Below, in pieces: positions 1 through 10,374 of a DNA stretch of 64,000 nt. Position numbers and translations under genes: made by a program. The notes beneath the pieces are model-generated. The model searched no databases, had not been told where the DNA came from, and saw only the letters and a list, made by a program, of their open reading frames with translations. This DNA comes from Oscheius onirici (lineage: Eukaryota > Nematoda > Chromadorea > Rhabditida > Rhabditidae). Each line of letters opens with the position of its first letter. The first letter of the stretch is position 1. The stretch spans positions 13,082,001 through 13,146,000 of the forward strand of contig OW051471.1 of the NCBI GenBank assembly GCA_932521025.1, read 5' to 3'.

Positions 1-103
1 CGGCTTTTTTGTCTTTTTTAACAATCACGTAATGTAGAAAAATAATAGTAAACTTACAATTTACAGTACCCAAGAAAGAACAAATTTCACCTTTTCTGTC
101 TAG

Positions 104-1744
104 CTCATCATTTATGTGTCTCACTCTACATTTACATCCTGACCATAGTTCACGAAGAAATCTATATTTTCGCGGAAATTTCAAAGTTAGCTGCAGTTTT
201 TTTATCGAAAATGTTGTACATTTAGGCGTCTAAATTCAGTTACTGCAGAACCTTCAAACAAAAGCTATGGCCCTGGTTTCGAACCGTACCTCAAAATGTT
301 GTGAGTTTTTTTCTGAACGTAATCAGATACGACTAAATGGTGAGTGTTTCAGATATATTGTGATATGTGAATCCCTTGTAGTAGCCGTCTCCATCAACAT
401 TGTCATTATTGTGGATATTGGAAAGGAACCGACGGAAAATGTTCAGGAAAAGTCAAATACAAAAAGAATGCTCCTCTGGACAAACATAGGTTTGTTACAA
501 TGACCATTGTTCATTTCGGCTCTTTTTCACTTTAACCGTCCGATTATTGACCGTCCCAAGAAGAAAACATAAAAAAATATAGGCAAAAAAGTTCATGTTT
601 CATCGCTATTCCGTCTGAGAGATGCTGGGAACTGGCTATGAAGGCTGTTGACGGAGACTGATACGACTCAGAGAGAAAACTCCAAAAGATGCTGAAAAAT
701 CCGCTTTCAGTCATGAGCACGCAAGAACAAGTATGCTCCTTTGTAGCCAAAAACAGAAAATGAAAGAAAATCAGGCTGAACATCCGTTTTGTAGCAAATT
801 TTTTTATTGGGACGATCAAATTTTTTTCCATCCCATGGGACGGTCAAATTTTCTCTTGGGACGGTCAAGAGTCATGGGACTTTTATAATTAAAAAGAGCT
901 TTCATTTCTTTTCAGTGATCCTCAGTCTGTTTGGAGAGTTTGTCTTAGCAGACAAGTTAAAACTTCATCAGCAAAATGAAATGAAAATCACCATTGGTCT
1001 AGTTTTCACGATAATTCATCTCGCCGCATTGTTTTTGGGAATCATTGTTTGCATGACAGTTTTCAGAAAAAATCTCACCAACCCAAAGGTATTTTAATTA
1101 CATTTTTTGTAAAATTCAAGTTTTAGGAAAAAGAACACGTAGTCACGTTGTCACAGACTGTCGAGACGAGTCTTTTGTATTTTGGAACAGCCGGAGCACT
1201 TTGCTATGCTTGCAGTAAGTTCGTTTCAGTCCAAAAAAGCACTACAGGACATGTTAAAAAATTTCAATGTTAAATTCATTTTTTCAGTGGGATTTGTGCA
1301 TTCAGTAGACCTGCTGGACGGCTTCAACGCATACGGAAGTCTAGCCGTCAACAGTATGAACATCGTAAGAGGAACTTACGCCGAAAACGAATGTTTAAGG
1401 TTCAAATATCAATCCAAACGTTACTACTTTTGAATCATGGCATATCTCAGCAGAAGGGTTTCTATTGGCCCGGAACATTTCTGTGGACTTTGAATTTTAT
1501 TATTTTCTCCTTGGGGCTCTTTGATGCCTCTTCGCTCGGAATTTACGCAAATCCAGTGCCACAAGGGGCAAAAATGGAAACGTCTTGGGCTATGACGGTT
1601 CGAGGATTACAGCCTTTTGATGTCTTCTATCGATTTCACTCCATCGCTCTAATTGCTGAATACGTAGAAGCCCACTTGGTCCATGAAGAATGGCTGCGTA
1701 CTTTCAATAAAGGCTGCGAACTCTCAGATTATACTAAGTTTTGA
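104..1744 (+). CDS. Otopetrin-like proton channel, 3' part (5' end outside window)
   Basis: Otopetrins (PF03189) are multi-pass, acid-activated proton channels of the plasma membrane. Six exons can be read: 104-185, 353-489, 916-1088, 1127-1214, 1288-1364, 1451-1744, all with GT/AG ends and consistent phase. The family call rests on the C-terminal signature: a last helix pair around FLWTLNFIIFSLGLFDASS, then a tryptophan-containing segment followed by VFYRFHSIALIAEY, matching the otopetrin 'W...P...FYRFHS..LxE' end. Upstream, a segment reading LYIYILTIVHEEIYIF fits the preceding conserved helix. Hydrophobic helices alternate with short loops, as expected for the second half of the 12-TM protein. 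An AATAAA lies directly after the stop (1747-1752). The intron 490-915 carries a MITE. The start codon and first half lie left of the window. The family is confident; the paralogue is unknown. Confidence 0.72.
547..868. mobile_element. Foldback MITE in otopetrin intron
   Basis: The segment starts TTGACCGTCCCAAGAAG (547-563) and ends with the inverted copy CTTGGGACGGTCAA (855-868). A further GGGACGGTCAA copy lies at 838-848. It has no coding capacity and lies wholly within an intron. I see it as a short inverted-repeat element; the transposase family is not evident. Confidence 0.5.
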
Positions 1745-1946
1745 GAAATAAAGGATACTCAAGCGTTTTTCAAGCAAGTTTAGTTGTTTTTGTGAGATAA
1801 GATTCAGAAACAAGAGTCCTTTTCACCATCCTGCGTGACTGCGTGAATTTTTCCCATTGAACGGTCGTGCAGAGATTGTTCTCATCTTGCGACCGAGGAA
1901 GACTTCAAAAGAGCTCAGATTATCTAGATTTTCACTGGGTGTGGAA

Positions 1947-2399
1947 CAGGGTTGTGCGAACAGCGGATTTTTGAGCGAATACGAACACGGACCTAACAGT
2001 CGCATATATTTTTGGGTCGAACTAAACAGAGCACTCTTTGTTCGAAGTCGAACCGAACAAGGACGTCCGCGTGTCCCAAAGTTCGTCCGACGAACAGCGG
2101 ACACGAACATGGCACGAACAATTCGAAAATTTCCACTCAAATTCAATTTTTAGAGCAAATAAAAGGCGCTTTGAACATTTAGTCAAAGGAACTTTTATCA
2201 AGAACTGTGTTGGTGAATAGACGGAAAGAAGTTTCGAAATGTCTGGGCCATGAAAAACTTTAGACTTTGGCACTGAGAAAGGCAATTTTTTGACAATTTG
2301 CAGTGCTCAACGTCTCCCAATGTTCGACGTCGAACACAGACTGTTCGTGTTCGTGTCCGGCCCAAACGAACATCGAACACGGACGTCCGCCCAACAATG
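1947..2399. mobile_element. hAT-type MITE with amplified GAACACGGAC motif, 8-bp TSD
   Basis: The element runs from CAGGGTTGTGCGAAC to CGCCCAACAATG and is flanked on both sides by the identical octamer GTGTGGAA (1939-1946 and 2400-2407). An 8-bp target-site duplication is the hallmark of hAT insertions. The interior consists of many degenerate copies of GAACACGGAC/GTTCGTGTCC on both strands, which explains the spurious overlapping reading frames here. Confidence 0.75.
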
Positions 2400-2499
2400 G
2401 TGTGGAACGTAAGCCTGAAGGACACGGAACTTCCGCGGAACGAACGTCCCGCCCCCGAAGGAAGCGACTAACGAGAGCCAAACTTACTCCCCTTTAGTA

Positions 2500-2788
2500 G
2501 GTCGAAAAAGGTAGAAAAAATGACCTGGTAGGTAGATGTCAAGCCACTTGCCTGCTCATATTGAAAAGCAGTGACTTACCGACTTGTAGATCTCAGTTCA
2601 AAATACACTTTTTGATTTTCTGAACAGCGAAAACCATGGATACCAAACAATCCAATCAGAGGCTTATTCATCTGCCATTGTGTGTCCTTACGGCGCTTCA
2701 TGAGGTTCCAGTGGGAGTAATCGTTCTCGACCCCCCCCCCCCCCCGTAATTTTCAGTCCTTCTTTTATCATTTGGTTTTCAGGAGTGT
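2500..2788. other. Spacer with poly-C tract; possible first exon of the next gene
   Basis: The spacer holds a pure C tract of about 15 (2731-2746). An ATG at 2636 opens a short frame (MDTKQSNQRLIHLPLC...) that can be spliced from about 2720 to the acceptor before 2785 in frame with the chemoreceptor. It may be an alternative first exon, but support is weak. Confidence 0.3.
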
Positions 2789-4443
2789 ATGATTTTGGAA
2801 AGTCACCTAATCAATGTCATTTTTGCTGCTCTTCTTTCGGTCTTGGCCAACTTCACTATGATTTTCATCGTCCGCGGCTCCAAAAGATTGACCAAAGCCT
2901 ACAAGATTCAAATGTACATGACGGCGGGAATATGTCTGTACTACACGACTATAAACGTCTTTGTCAATCCGGTAAATTTTGTGCTAATTTCCCCGTTTCC
3001 TCCCAGACAATCGCCGTAATGCCCAACGACTCTACAGTTCTTTTTGTAAAAGGAGGCATTGAAACCAGCTACCAAGCGGGAAATATCCTTCTCGACATCT
3101 TTGTTGGTCTTATTATGCTTACAGCCATTCTGCCATCAGTTCAATTTGTTTATAGGTATCTTCATATTGTTCAGTAAGTTATTTCCAATAGAAAAAGTGT
3201 TGACACTGGAACAAATTTCCTAGCAGGATATTTAAAAGCATCTCTTCTTCAACTTTGCGGAACATCACAAAGCTCGAAAACTTTTTCTTCAGGGTGAAAA
3301 TGACGATGGAAGTGACGGGGTGCAGAAGCAAAAATTTTGTGGAATTGCTAGAAATTGCTTGAAAAATAAGAAAGAAGGGACGCAAATAACTAAAAACACA
3401 TTTTTCTATTAAAATGTAAAAAGAAAGAAGGTTTTCAACCGAAAGAATTCTCCTTGAAAATCGGTACTAACCGAACTCAATGTGGTCTGACTTGCCATAT
3501 CGGACGGTGGCGCCGCATACCACTTCTGGTACAGCGTTTGGCTTGAACGTCACGCTAGGGGGGGAGGAGGGTACTGGCCCTTTAATTCTTTGACCTGTTT
3601 GGAGCTAAATATACTAACAAAATTACCTCTAATGATGATCCTTTCAGTGCTAACAAAAAGCACATCTGGGAAAGAGGAAGCACATGGTTCTTGGTCCTGA
3701 TTCCTTTGTTCTTTTCCATTTCTTCTTCGACCTTCTTCTGCTATCAAATTGAGCCGAAACAGATCGAAATTGACCGTTACAATGAAACGACATACTATAT
3801 CAACATTCTCGGCTACACGTCCTTTTTGGTAGCCAGTACTCGAGTAACCCCAAACTTTTCCAATTTGGACATTCAGTTCAGGAAATGACGAGCTCAGACC
3901 TCGAAGTTCGTCCAACAGAGCCAAACTTTTGGACAATTGGAGCCATGTTTTATATGGCTATCATCATCTTTTTAACAAATTGTCTTATTCTCTTTACCGC
4001 TATCGCGACACGTTTCTCGTTGAAGACGGAAAATGTCAGTCAGAACACTTTAAAAATGCATAGGCAGCTTAATAATACTTTGATAGCTCAAGTGAGTTCA
4101 CGAATTAAGAGATAGAAAACTTTTTCAGGCAATAATTCCATTCATCACCATCCACCTCCCATTTTATGTATCTTGTCTGGCGCCTTGTGTTGGCTGGTAC
4201 ATTTTTATCCTCAACGAGTTTCTGCCGTACCTTTTCAGCTACTACTCGGTTTTTACCCCACTGTCTGTCATCTTCTACAGCAAGGTCTTTTCCGGTACTG
4301 TTTATCTGACAGTATTTGTTCAGAAAATACGCCGATTGTTGTGCTTTTGCAGTTCGAACTTTTGCAGTTCGAAGAAGCCCTCAAATTTGGCAAATTCCAG
4401 CAGCACGGATCAGCAGCGACATTGGGCCGAGCATCGACATTGA
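2789..4443 (+). CDS. Nematode 7TM chemoreceptor (Srd/Str/Srh superfamily)
   Basis: Serpentine receptors of this superfamily sit in sensory-neuron cilia and detect odorants. Exons 2789-2971, 3007-3155, 3648-3843, 3882-4091 and 4129-4443 join in frame to a 350-residue protein, the usual length. TM1 starts at residue 7 (HLINVIFAALLSVLANF) and is followed by a basic loop RGSKRLTKAYKI. The segment before TM6 (ENVSQNTLKMHRQLNNTLIA) then AIIPFITIHLPFYV is the typical 'S..T..mq.ql..aLi.Q..iP' pattern of Str/Srd/Srh receptors. The C-terminal tail is rich in Ser, Cys and His. Introns 2 and 3 are 490 and 38 bp. An upstream ATG at 2636 could add a short N-terminal exon. I do not assign a specific subfamily. 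Confidence 0.8.
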
Positions 4444-5002
4444 TCTAACAATATTTGACAAAAAAAGAATATTGTCACCTGAATCGCTCATTGACAGAAA
4501 CCAGATTTTCAAATTTCTGCCCTCTAGAACGCGTGGACCCATCAACAAAATATTTCTTTCTAGGCCCAGAACAAATTTACGCCGCAATTTTTTTCACACC
4601 GAGTCGGGCCCAGCTTTCAAATACTTACAAGATCAAACAAACCAATTCCTAAAACAAATAGAGCCATCCTTTCACTTCTAAAACAGAATCGGAGATATTT
4701 ACAGCCAAGTTTCATCCTCAAACTTTCTTTCTCTGTTGTATATCTCTCTTTACCCCAAGCTTTATCCCGCGTTTTATGATACCCTTCATTATATCGTTCC
4801 CCTCCTGCCATCCTTTTTTTGGCCCTATACATGTACGTTTCGTACACCCTCATTTCCCTCTCTCCCTTTCATAAACTTCGCGTATGTCTAATCGTAGAAA
4901 TAAATATAAATATATTGAATTCTTACCGAGTTCTCCTTTCCCACGTGTTAAAGAAAAGATTTACTTGGAAGAAGAACATATCGGCTGAACAGTTTCCGGC
5001 GC
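4444..5002. other. Convergent 3' spacer, no gene seen
   Basis: This lies between the 3' end of the chemoreceptor (+) and the 3' end of the DUF1647 gene (-). It contains AATAAA-like sites around 4900. The open frames here are short and lack splice logic or family resemblance. Confidence 0.5.
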
Positions 5003-6162
5003 TTATTGTGACCTATTGGTGTAGACGTAGTCCCTGGCCAAATTCCAACTATTACAGTGTTGACAGGAGCTGAGAATCAGGTTCAAGGCAGACTGATCGT
5101 ATCTAAAACGTCCAACTTGACAGAAAACTGAAAAAAACTCACTTGTGACAATTTCCAAGTTTGTAAATTTCATCTTTAGTGTAAAAATGACAATGAACAT
5201 ATGCTCCAGACGGCGCCATACACTCCTTCTCCAATGCACAAAGTACCCACAGTTTCAGAGCTTCGTAAGTTTTCTGTGTCCTGTACCAAATCATTTTATT
5301 TGCTTCTCCCATGCGAGAGAAGAGTCGAGAGTCCTTTGAAGCTAGGTATTTGTACATTTCTGTAAGATCTGAACTGGAAATTTTTAAAAATACCTGGATG
5401 AGTAGCGGCATAGAGACTGACTAGTTTGGCTCAAAAGGAAAACGTTGGGCTCGGGTGGATGAAGAGGCAGCTTTTCAAACATCTGGCTCAACGGCAAGTT
5501 TTTAAAATTTGTCGATGTGTCCATCCAAAAGACGGCTGGGAACTCTTTGAGAGCCATCTGAAAACGGAAAAATTAGTAGAAAACTGGAATACTACCAACT
5601 GCAACTACAATAGGTTTCCATCTGTACTCTTTCAAATTTTTATCAACTTTGTATTTTGCGAGGTTGATTTCTCGAAGCTCCACATTACAGGCTTCCTCGT
5701 ACCATTTTCTTGATCGTTTGCTGAGGCCAAGGTCAAAGACAAGAACGTTCTTCTTCGGGAAGTTTCTTGAAATTTCCCAGATCAGCCGACGTCCTTCTTG
5801 AGCGTGATTTTCAGAGAGTGCTGTCACGAAAGTAACCTCAGGAAGAGGCCTCTTTTCGACATCTACGAAGTTCTTCTGCCCAATTACGCCTTAAAATAAT
5901 GATTTGAGAATAAACAGATAGACCTACCTAGATCCAGCAACTGTGTCCTATATTCTATAGAAAATTCTTCGGGAGAACTGAAACCACGTGGATGGACAAT
6001 GAAATAATCCTTTCCGTAAAGGTATAGCACGTAGAATAATACAAAAACCTGAAAAATCAAATATTCAAGCTGCTTTGAAACCTTACCAGTTTGGAAAGAA
6101 CGAAGAAAAGAAATATGCGCAAATATTTTCGGGGAATCATCGGGGAATTTATAGGCAGACAA
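5003..6162 (-). CDS. DUF1647 family protein (type II membrane, glycosyltransferase-like)
   Basis: DUF1647 (PF07801) proteins are nematode-expanded, Golgi-type single-pass proteins thought to act as glycosyltransferases; that role is family inference. Exons from the 5' end: 5928-6162, 5600-5889, 5394-5557, 5143-5359, 5003-5102. A signal anchor (LIFQVFVLFYVLYLYG) lies about residues 34-50. Family motifs follow in order: FVTALSENHAQEG, VFDLGLS, REINLAKYK, YRWKPIVVA, then the WMDTS block, a THP..MYKYL block, ALEKECMAPSGA and YDQSALN near the C terminus. A TATATA box lies at 6204-6209, 42 bp before the ATG. Exon 3 (5394-5557) needs a one-base correction between WMDTS and the ATHP motif (near 5440) to keep frame, so this is either an assembly indel or a recent lesion. 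Family call strong. Confidence 0.78.
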
Positions 6163-6203
6163 CTTCGGAACTACTAAAAGCGAATTTTAGAGAGGGAACT
6201 TTC

Positions 6204-6209
6204 TATATA
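6204..6209 (-). promoter_or_regulatory. TATA box of the DUF1647 gene
   Basis: TATATA on the minus strand, 42 bp upstream of the start codon at 6162. Position fits a core promoter with a short 5' leader. Confidence 0.45.
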
Positions 6210-6835
6210 GAGGAGTTTAAAAACTGCAAGTTAAAATCGCTTTCGAATAAACATTGATAGATTTTTTCACTCCAGTTTACAAGTTAAGAAAAAGAGGGAA
6301 GAGTAGTTGAGGTAGTCCAGGATGTGTGTGTCCCTCTTATCTCTGAAACTATTGAGCAAACAGATGAAAGACTGGCGTTTTGGTGGCACAGACTGGTTTG
6401 AAAGGGAACCTGCAAGTCAGTTCCAAATTCGTCCTCAATCTGCCTTGAAACTAGATTAGGTCCCACTATTTCTTCCAAAACGCTATGATATAGACTGAAC
6501 GATGTTCGTCGTTAGGTAAACAAAGGCTGGATAGTCAAATAATATTGGCAAAAGAATCCAAATCAATCGACTGGTGTTCTTCATATAAACATTTACAGCC
6601 ATAATTTTGGCACTTTTGACAACCCTTTCTCTGCTGCCAGGACATCGAACCATTTATGATTTCAACCGCAAAGGCTCATGGGCAGCAATCGACCTTTGGA
6701 ATCTCATCGAAAAACATGTCTAACTGGAAAGCCTGAGGTGTAAACAATTATCAGGAAGTCAAATAATAGAACCCGCTGAATTGTTCTTCGCCTAGGAAAC
6801 CCTTTATTGGTTTCATTGTAGCTTTTTAGTCGTCA
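6210..6835. other. Unresolved spacer with protein-like segments on both strands
   Basis: On minus, about 6487-6650 reads as a short frame ending in a strong hydrophobic helix (RLIWILLPILFDYPAFVYLT). On plus, 6600-6722 reads from an acceptor TTTACAG into a hydrophobic stretch then a tail DFNRKGSWAAIDLWNLIEKH and a stop. Both look coding in composition but they partly overlap and neither joins to a convincing partner exon. One may be an orphan terminal exon; I cannot decide. AATAAA of the next minus gene is at 6803-6808. Confidence 0.3.
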
Positions 6836-7346
6836 TCTTCGTCGACTTCACAGCGAGTGATCCGTGTCTCTGATCCATCGAGACAGGTGACCTGTGCAGC
6901 TTCCGCGTATACTGTCATCCCGTCAGTGATCCACGCCTCGATTCTGTCACCGAAACGTTTGAGCTTGGCCCGTAGACCAGTGCCACATTGGTACGAGGGA
7001 GTAGACAGACGGCCTCCTCTTCCAGCTGACTACCATTTTCCTGCTTGACTTGACAGTCGCGGGAGACAAAGAGCTGGAACCTCTTTCCCTGGACGACTAG
7101 GTCGATGCCGCTCGAGGCGACGACCGGAACCCCGCTCTGACAGATGACTCGGGACAAGCAGTAGGACGTCGAGAGACACAGCGGCTGCCAGCCGTGCTGT
7201 ATTTGGAAGGCAAACTTTTTCTTGTTCTGCTTGTTTCGGCCCGCGTAGTAGATCATCACAGGTCCTCCAGAGCAGACCTCGTACAGATTGGGCGAGTCGG
7301 CCATCCAGTCAGGGTCACGAGTAGAACTGAACCCTGTATGTTTCAA
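6836..7346 (-). CDS. Unknown intronless protein, one frameshift
   Basis: I do not recognise this gene. A 143-residue frame from ATG 7346 runs to about 6970, where a single missing base shifts it. The next frame continues sensibly (AKLKRFGDRIEAWITDGMTV...) and ends with an acidic tail EVDEDDD and stop at 6836-6838, followed by AATAAA (6803-6808). There are several cysteines (VICQSG, SRDCQV, AVCLLP, QVTCLDG) but no signal peptide in the start used. It starts only 105 bp after the stop of the upstream SLC35F gene on the same strand, and an acceptor-like ACATACAG lies at its start, so it may be the downstream gene of an operon. Lack of introns in an intron-rich region plus the frameshift also allow a retrocopy or pseudogene. 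Confidence 0.5.
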
Positions 7347-7450
7347 TTTTCGTGTAGGCTCCGAAAAAATGACATTATTAAACTCTTGGATTCATTCAAT
7401 AAATAAGCTGCTTTTAAAGCATACTCTTTTGTAATTATTTCACAATTTGT

Positions 7451-8964
7451 CTAACATAAACAACTCTGATACGAGTGTTTGTTATCCGACCCGGATGCCG
7501 GCCATCTTCCTTCCTTTCTCACATAGAGCTGATTGTATTTCCAGTCATCCAGCGGCAAAATAATGAGCACGAACGAGAATCCAATCAGAACGGTTCCGAT
7601 TATGAAAACAGTGTTGACGTCAACGTGGTTGAAAATCACGTCACAGACTGAAAAAGTTCCACTTTTTTGTTGACTGTGATTGTAAACCTGTGTTGATAGG
7701 GATTCCTACTAGCATTCCAATCGAGGGGACCAGGGGACTCAAAAGAGCTACTCCGAAGTTCAGGAGAAAATTGAAAACTGAAATTTCGTTTATATAGAGA
7801 AAAGTAAATGACTCACGGAGGGAAAGAGCAGCAGAACCACACATGTAGCCCCAAGGAACATAGCTCCAATCAATGTGTTCCACTTTAGTCTCGAGAAGAA
7901 TGAGGGTAGGAATCCAATTGAGAGTCAAATTGAAAAAGCCGAGACAGGTCATGAAAAGACTAACTTGTCCCAAGTTGGCTCGTTTTATGATCTTCTTGAA
8001 GGCTACCTGAAAAAAAGAAAATTTTTAAGAAAATGGGAGATTCTGGATCATGTTTCAGCTGCTTACTGAGGACAAAGACTACAGCGTTTTTGTCCTTCAT
8101 TTTCGTCATTCACGTGCATAAACCGAAGTTAAACTATGACCCAGAACACGTATTCAAACCCGGAACTGACCTTATAGACGGCGGCAGAAAAGGCCGAGGC
8201 TACTGATAGAAGAACTCCCAGCCAAGGAGTCTTGTTCTCGCTACCACTAGGGAGATTCACTGACATAACAATCACACCTGCCATAGCTAAAAGAACTGAG
8301 GCTGACTGAACAAAGAAATTTAAAAAAAAGGCCATTTTTTACCTTTGTAGCGAGAAGGCCTTCTCTCAGAAAGAGTATGGAAAGAATGTAGACCATTGCA
8401 GCGTTACAGGAAGAAATCGCCGTGGCTACACTGGCCGCGATGACCATCAGAGCTCGCGAAAATGTGTAATTTGCACAGATCCAGAAGAGGTTGAATGGAA
8501 TTACATAGCAGAATACGGTGACGCAGCATTGAATGAAATTTTTTCCTTGAATTCCAAAAACATGGCAAGCATCCCTATAAATCAGTCATCGACACGGCCC
8601 ATATCAGCTGATACAGACCTGTGCACTTCGGCCAGATTGTGTCTCCGGCAGAGCTCATAAATGAAATAGACTGGGTAACAGCAGATCATGAAATTTGTTC
8701 CAAACCACATTGAAAAGTAGGGCGCATTAAAATGCTCCTAACTGGGTTGATTTTTTTAAAGAATCTACTTACCAGCGATACGGTAAGAGTTCTCTGACTA
8801 AATTGAGTAGCCCCTGTCCACGAAAAGGCCACTCCAAGAACCACTGCAACACTAATAATCACCTTCAAAAAAATCTTTAAAAATTTCGACTGAAAACCTA
8901 CAGTTCTACATGATCCCACCCAAAATGCGATGACGTGGGAATTGACACTAGACGTGTCGGACAT
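7451..8964 (-). CDS. SLC35F3/F4-like transporter (drug/metabolite transporter superfamily)
   Basis: SLC35F3/F4 proteins are ten-helix transporters; human SLC35F3 is linked to thiamine transport, but substrate here is unknown. About eight exons are readable on minus from ATG 8964. The order of segments follows the family: TM1 VIISVAVVLGVAFSWTGATQF, then APYFSMWFGTNFMI...YPVYFIYELCRRHNL, a helix LMVIAASVATAISSCNAAMVYIL with FLREGL, ASVLLAMAGVIVMSV, WLGVLLSVASAFSAAVYKV, LFMTCLGFFNLTLNW, FNFLLNFGVALLSPL, SIGMLVGIPINT, and the last helix VFIIGTVLIGFSFVLIILP. The helix before GIPIN matches the EamA-type second repeat. Start is the only Met before TM1. The stop is 105 bp from the next minus-strand gene, an operon-like spacing. 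Divergent from the PPxY gene upstream. Confidence 0.8.
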
Positions 8965-9279
8965 TTTCTTGAAAAACTCTAATCAAGATTTCTTCCTCTT
9001 TATAAAGGCAAAAAGTGACCGGAGGTTGGGGAAATTTCGGTTGCGTCAGACCATGGCTGATAAGATGGAAAGGGTTGACTTGATTGCCCTCTACAGCAGC
9101 GTTCTATTTTAGTTGTTACACAATTTCCGGAAGATGTCTTGACGTCGGAAGATTTCCGTGACTGTTTGATTGTTTTGTCTGTTAGTCAACGGCCTCTGAA
9201 GCCACGGGACTTTTTACCCTCTTAGCATAAATTTGACGCGATGAAATAACATTATGGACACGAACCGTCGGTCAGTCCG

Positions 9280-9287
9280 TATAAAAG
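9280..9287 (+). promoter_or_regulatory. TATA box upstream of PPxY gene
   Basis: TATAAAAG followed by non-coding exon-like segments (GT donor at about 9360, acceptors near 9522 and 9623). The ATG at 9637 would then lie in the last 5' exon. Translation of these leader exons joined together meets stops, supporting a spliced 5' UTR. Confidence 0.45.
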
Positions 9288-9636
9288 CAGATCCGGTTCG
9301 AAAGAGGAAACAAAACAGTCAGGCCTTTGTAAACTGCCCCCGTCGACACAATTTGTACAGTAAGTTTTTTCCTGACTCAAAGCAACAGAGCTTTGTCTCT
9401 CTGTCTCTGACAAAGATCCCAGTGACCAACGCCTTTTTCTCTCTTCAATTTTTACCCCATTTTCAAGCTTTCTGTGCTCATACTCTACGAGGTTGGCTAC
9501 TCTAAATCTACCCCAGTTCTTCCACAGCGACGCTGACGACTTTGGCTAGGTAAACTGTACTGTTCCCTCAGACATTTCTTGTTCAGAGTTGACTAATTTT
9601 CGCACATTTTCCCTTTGAACAGACCCTGAACAAGAC

Positions 9637-9970
9637 ATGGAACTTGTTGCCGTCCCAGCAGGAGCTCTTGTTGCTCTCTCTGTCCCTCTCTTCGCTCTGA
9701 AGGAAGTTCTTGAGAAAAGAACCATTACCAATTTTTCGAAGCAGATGGGAAGAAAGCTTCCGTGTCGTGAGTTTCGATTAATTTCCGACAGAAACAAATT
9801 GTTTAGGTGTACATTTCGGAGAGCTCGATACCCCCATTCCGAGCAAGGAAGTAAAGAAGATTCGATCAAGAACCTCGTCTGGATGTGAAAGTAACAAAAC
9901 AGCACCTCCGACTTACAACGATCTCTTCCAGCCACCTCCTGCCTACACCGGAGAGATTGTTAAGGCTTAA
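9637..9970 (+). CDS. Small membrane-anchored protein with two PPxY motifs
   Basis: Two exons, 9637-9766 and 9807-9970, encode 97 residues. The N terminus (VAVPAGALVALSVPLFALKE) is a hydrophobic segment that could be a signal anchor or short membrane span. The C-terminal half is polar and ends with APPTYNDLF and PPPAYTGE: two PPxY motifs 13 residues apart, the ligand type for WW domains such as those in NEDD4-family ubiquitin ligases. Known PPxY membrane adaptors (for example NDFIP proteins) recruit those ligases; this architecture suggests a similar adaptor or sorting role, but the protein is too short to be NDFIP. The acceptor before 9623 precedes the ATG by 14 bases. Coding potential good; function inferred. 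Confidence 0.62.
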
Positions 9971-10025
9971 TTTAATGTTTGAAATGTTTTGCTGCCCATA
10001 TTTCACCGAATGAATACATCAGGAA

Positions 10026-10318
10026 CAGGGCTGGGCGAATAGTAAAATCAGGTGCGAATGCGAATTGCGAATGTATTCGCAAAGCCGAAAATGATGCGAA
10101 TGCAGATTTTAAAAGTGTAAAAAAAGTGCGAATATTCGCGAATGCGAATTTTAGAAAAACACAGCTGATTCAGCGAAATTCACAAACGCGAGTGGAAAGC
10201 AAAATCTAAAAAAAACGCGCTAATATTCGCAAAGTCATTTTTTGAAAGTGCGAATGCGAATGTGGAATTCGCAAAATAGTGCGAATATTCGCGAATACGA
10301 ACTATTCGCCCAGTCCTG
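10026..10318. mobile_element. hAT-type MITE with amplified GCGAAT motif
   Basis: Ends CAGGGCTGGGCGAATAGT and ACTATTCGCCCAGTCCTG are inverted repeats. Flanks ATCAGGAA (10018-10025) and ATCAGGGA (10319-10326) match at 7 of 8 bases, a worn 8-bp target duplication. The interior is dense in GCGAAT/ATTCGC, the same hexamer found in its own termini. Confidence 0.75.
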
Positions 10319-10374
10319 ATCAGGGATTTCTCTGAACATTGTTTGAAAAACGCAGTAATTTTTATTGGTGAACA

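Noticed and set aside
1857-2497. Dense overlapping frames on both strands with Arg/Thr/Glu repeats
   Set aside because: Product of the GAACACGGAC array in the hAT MITE.
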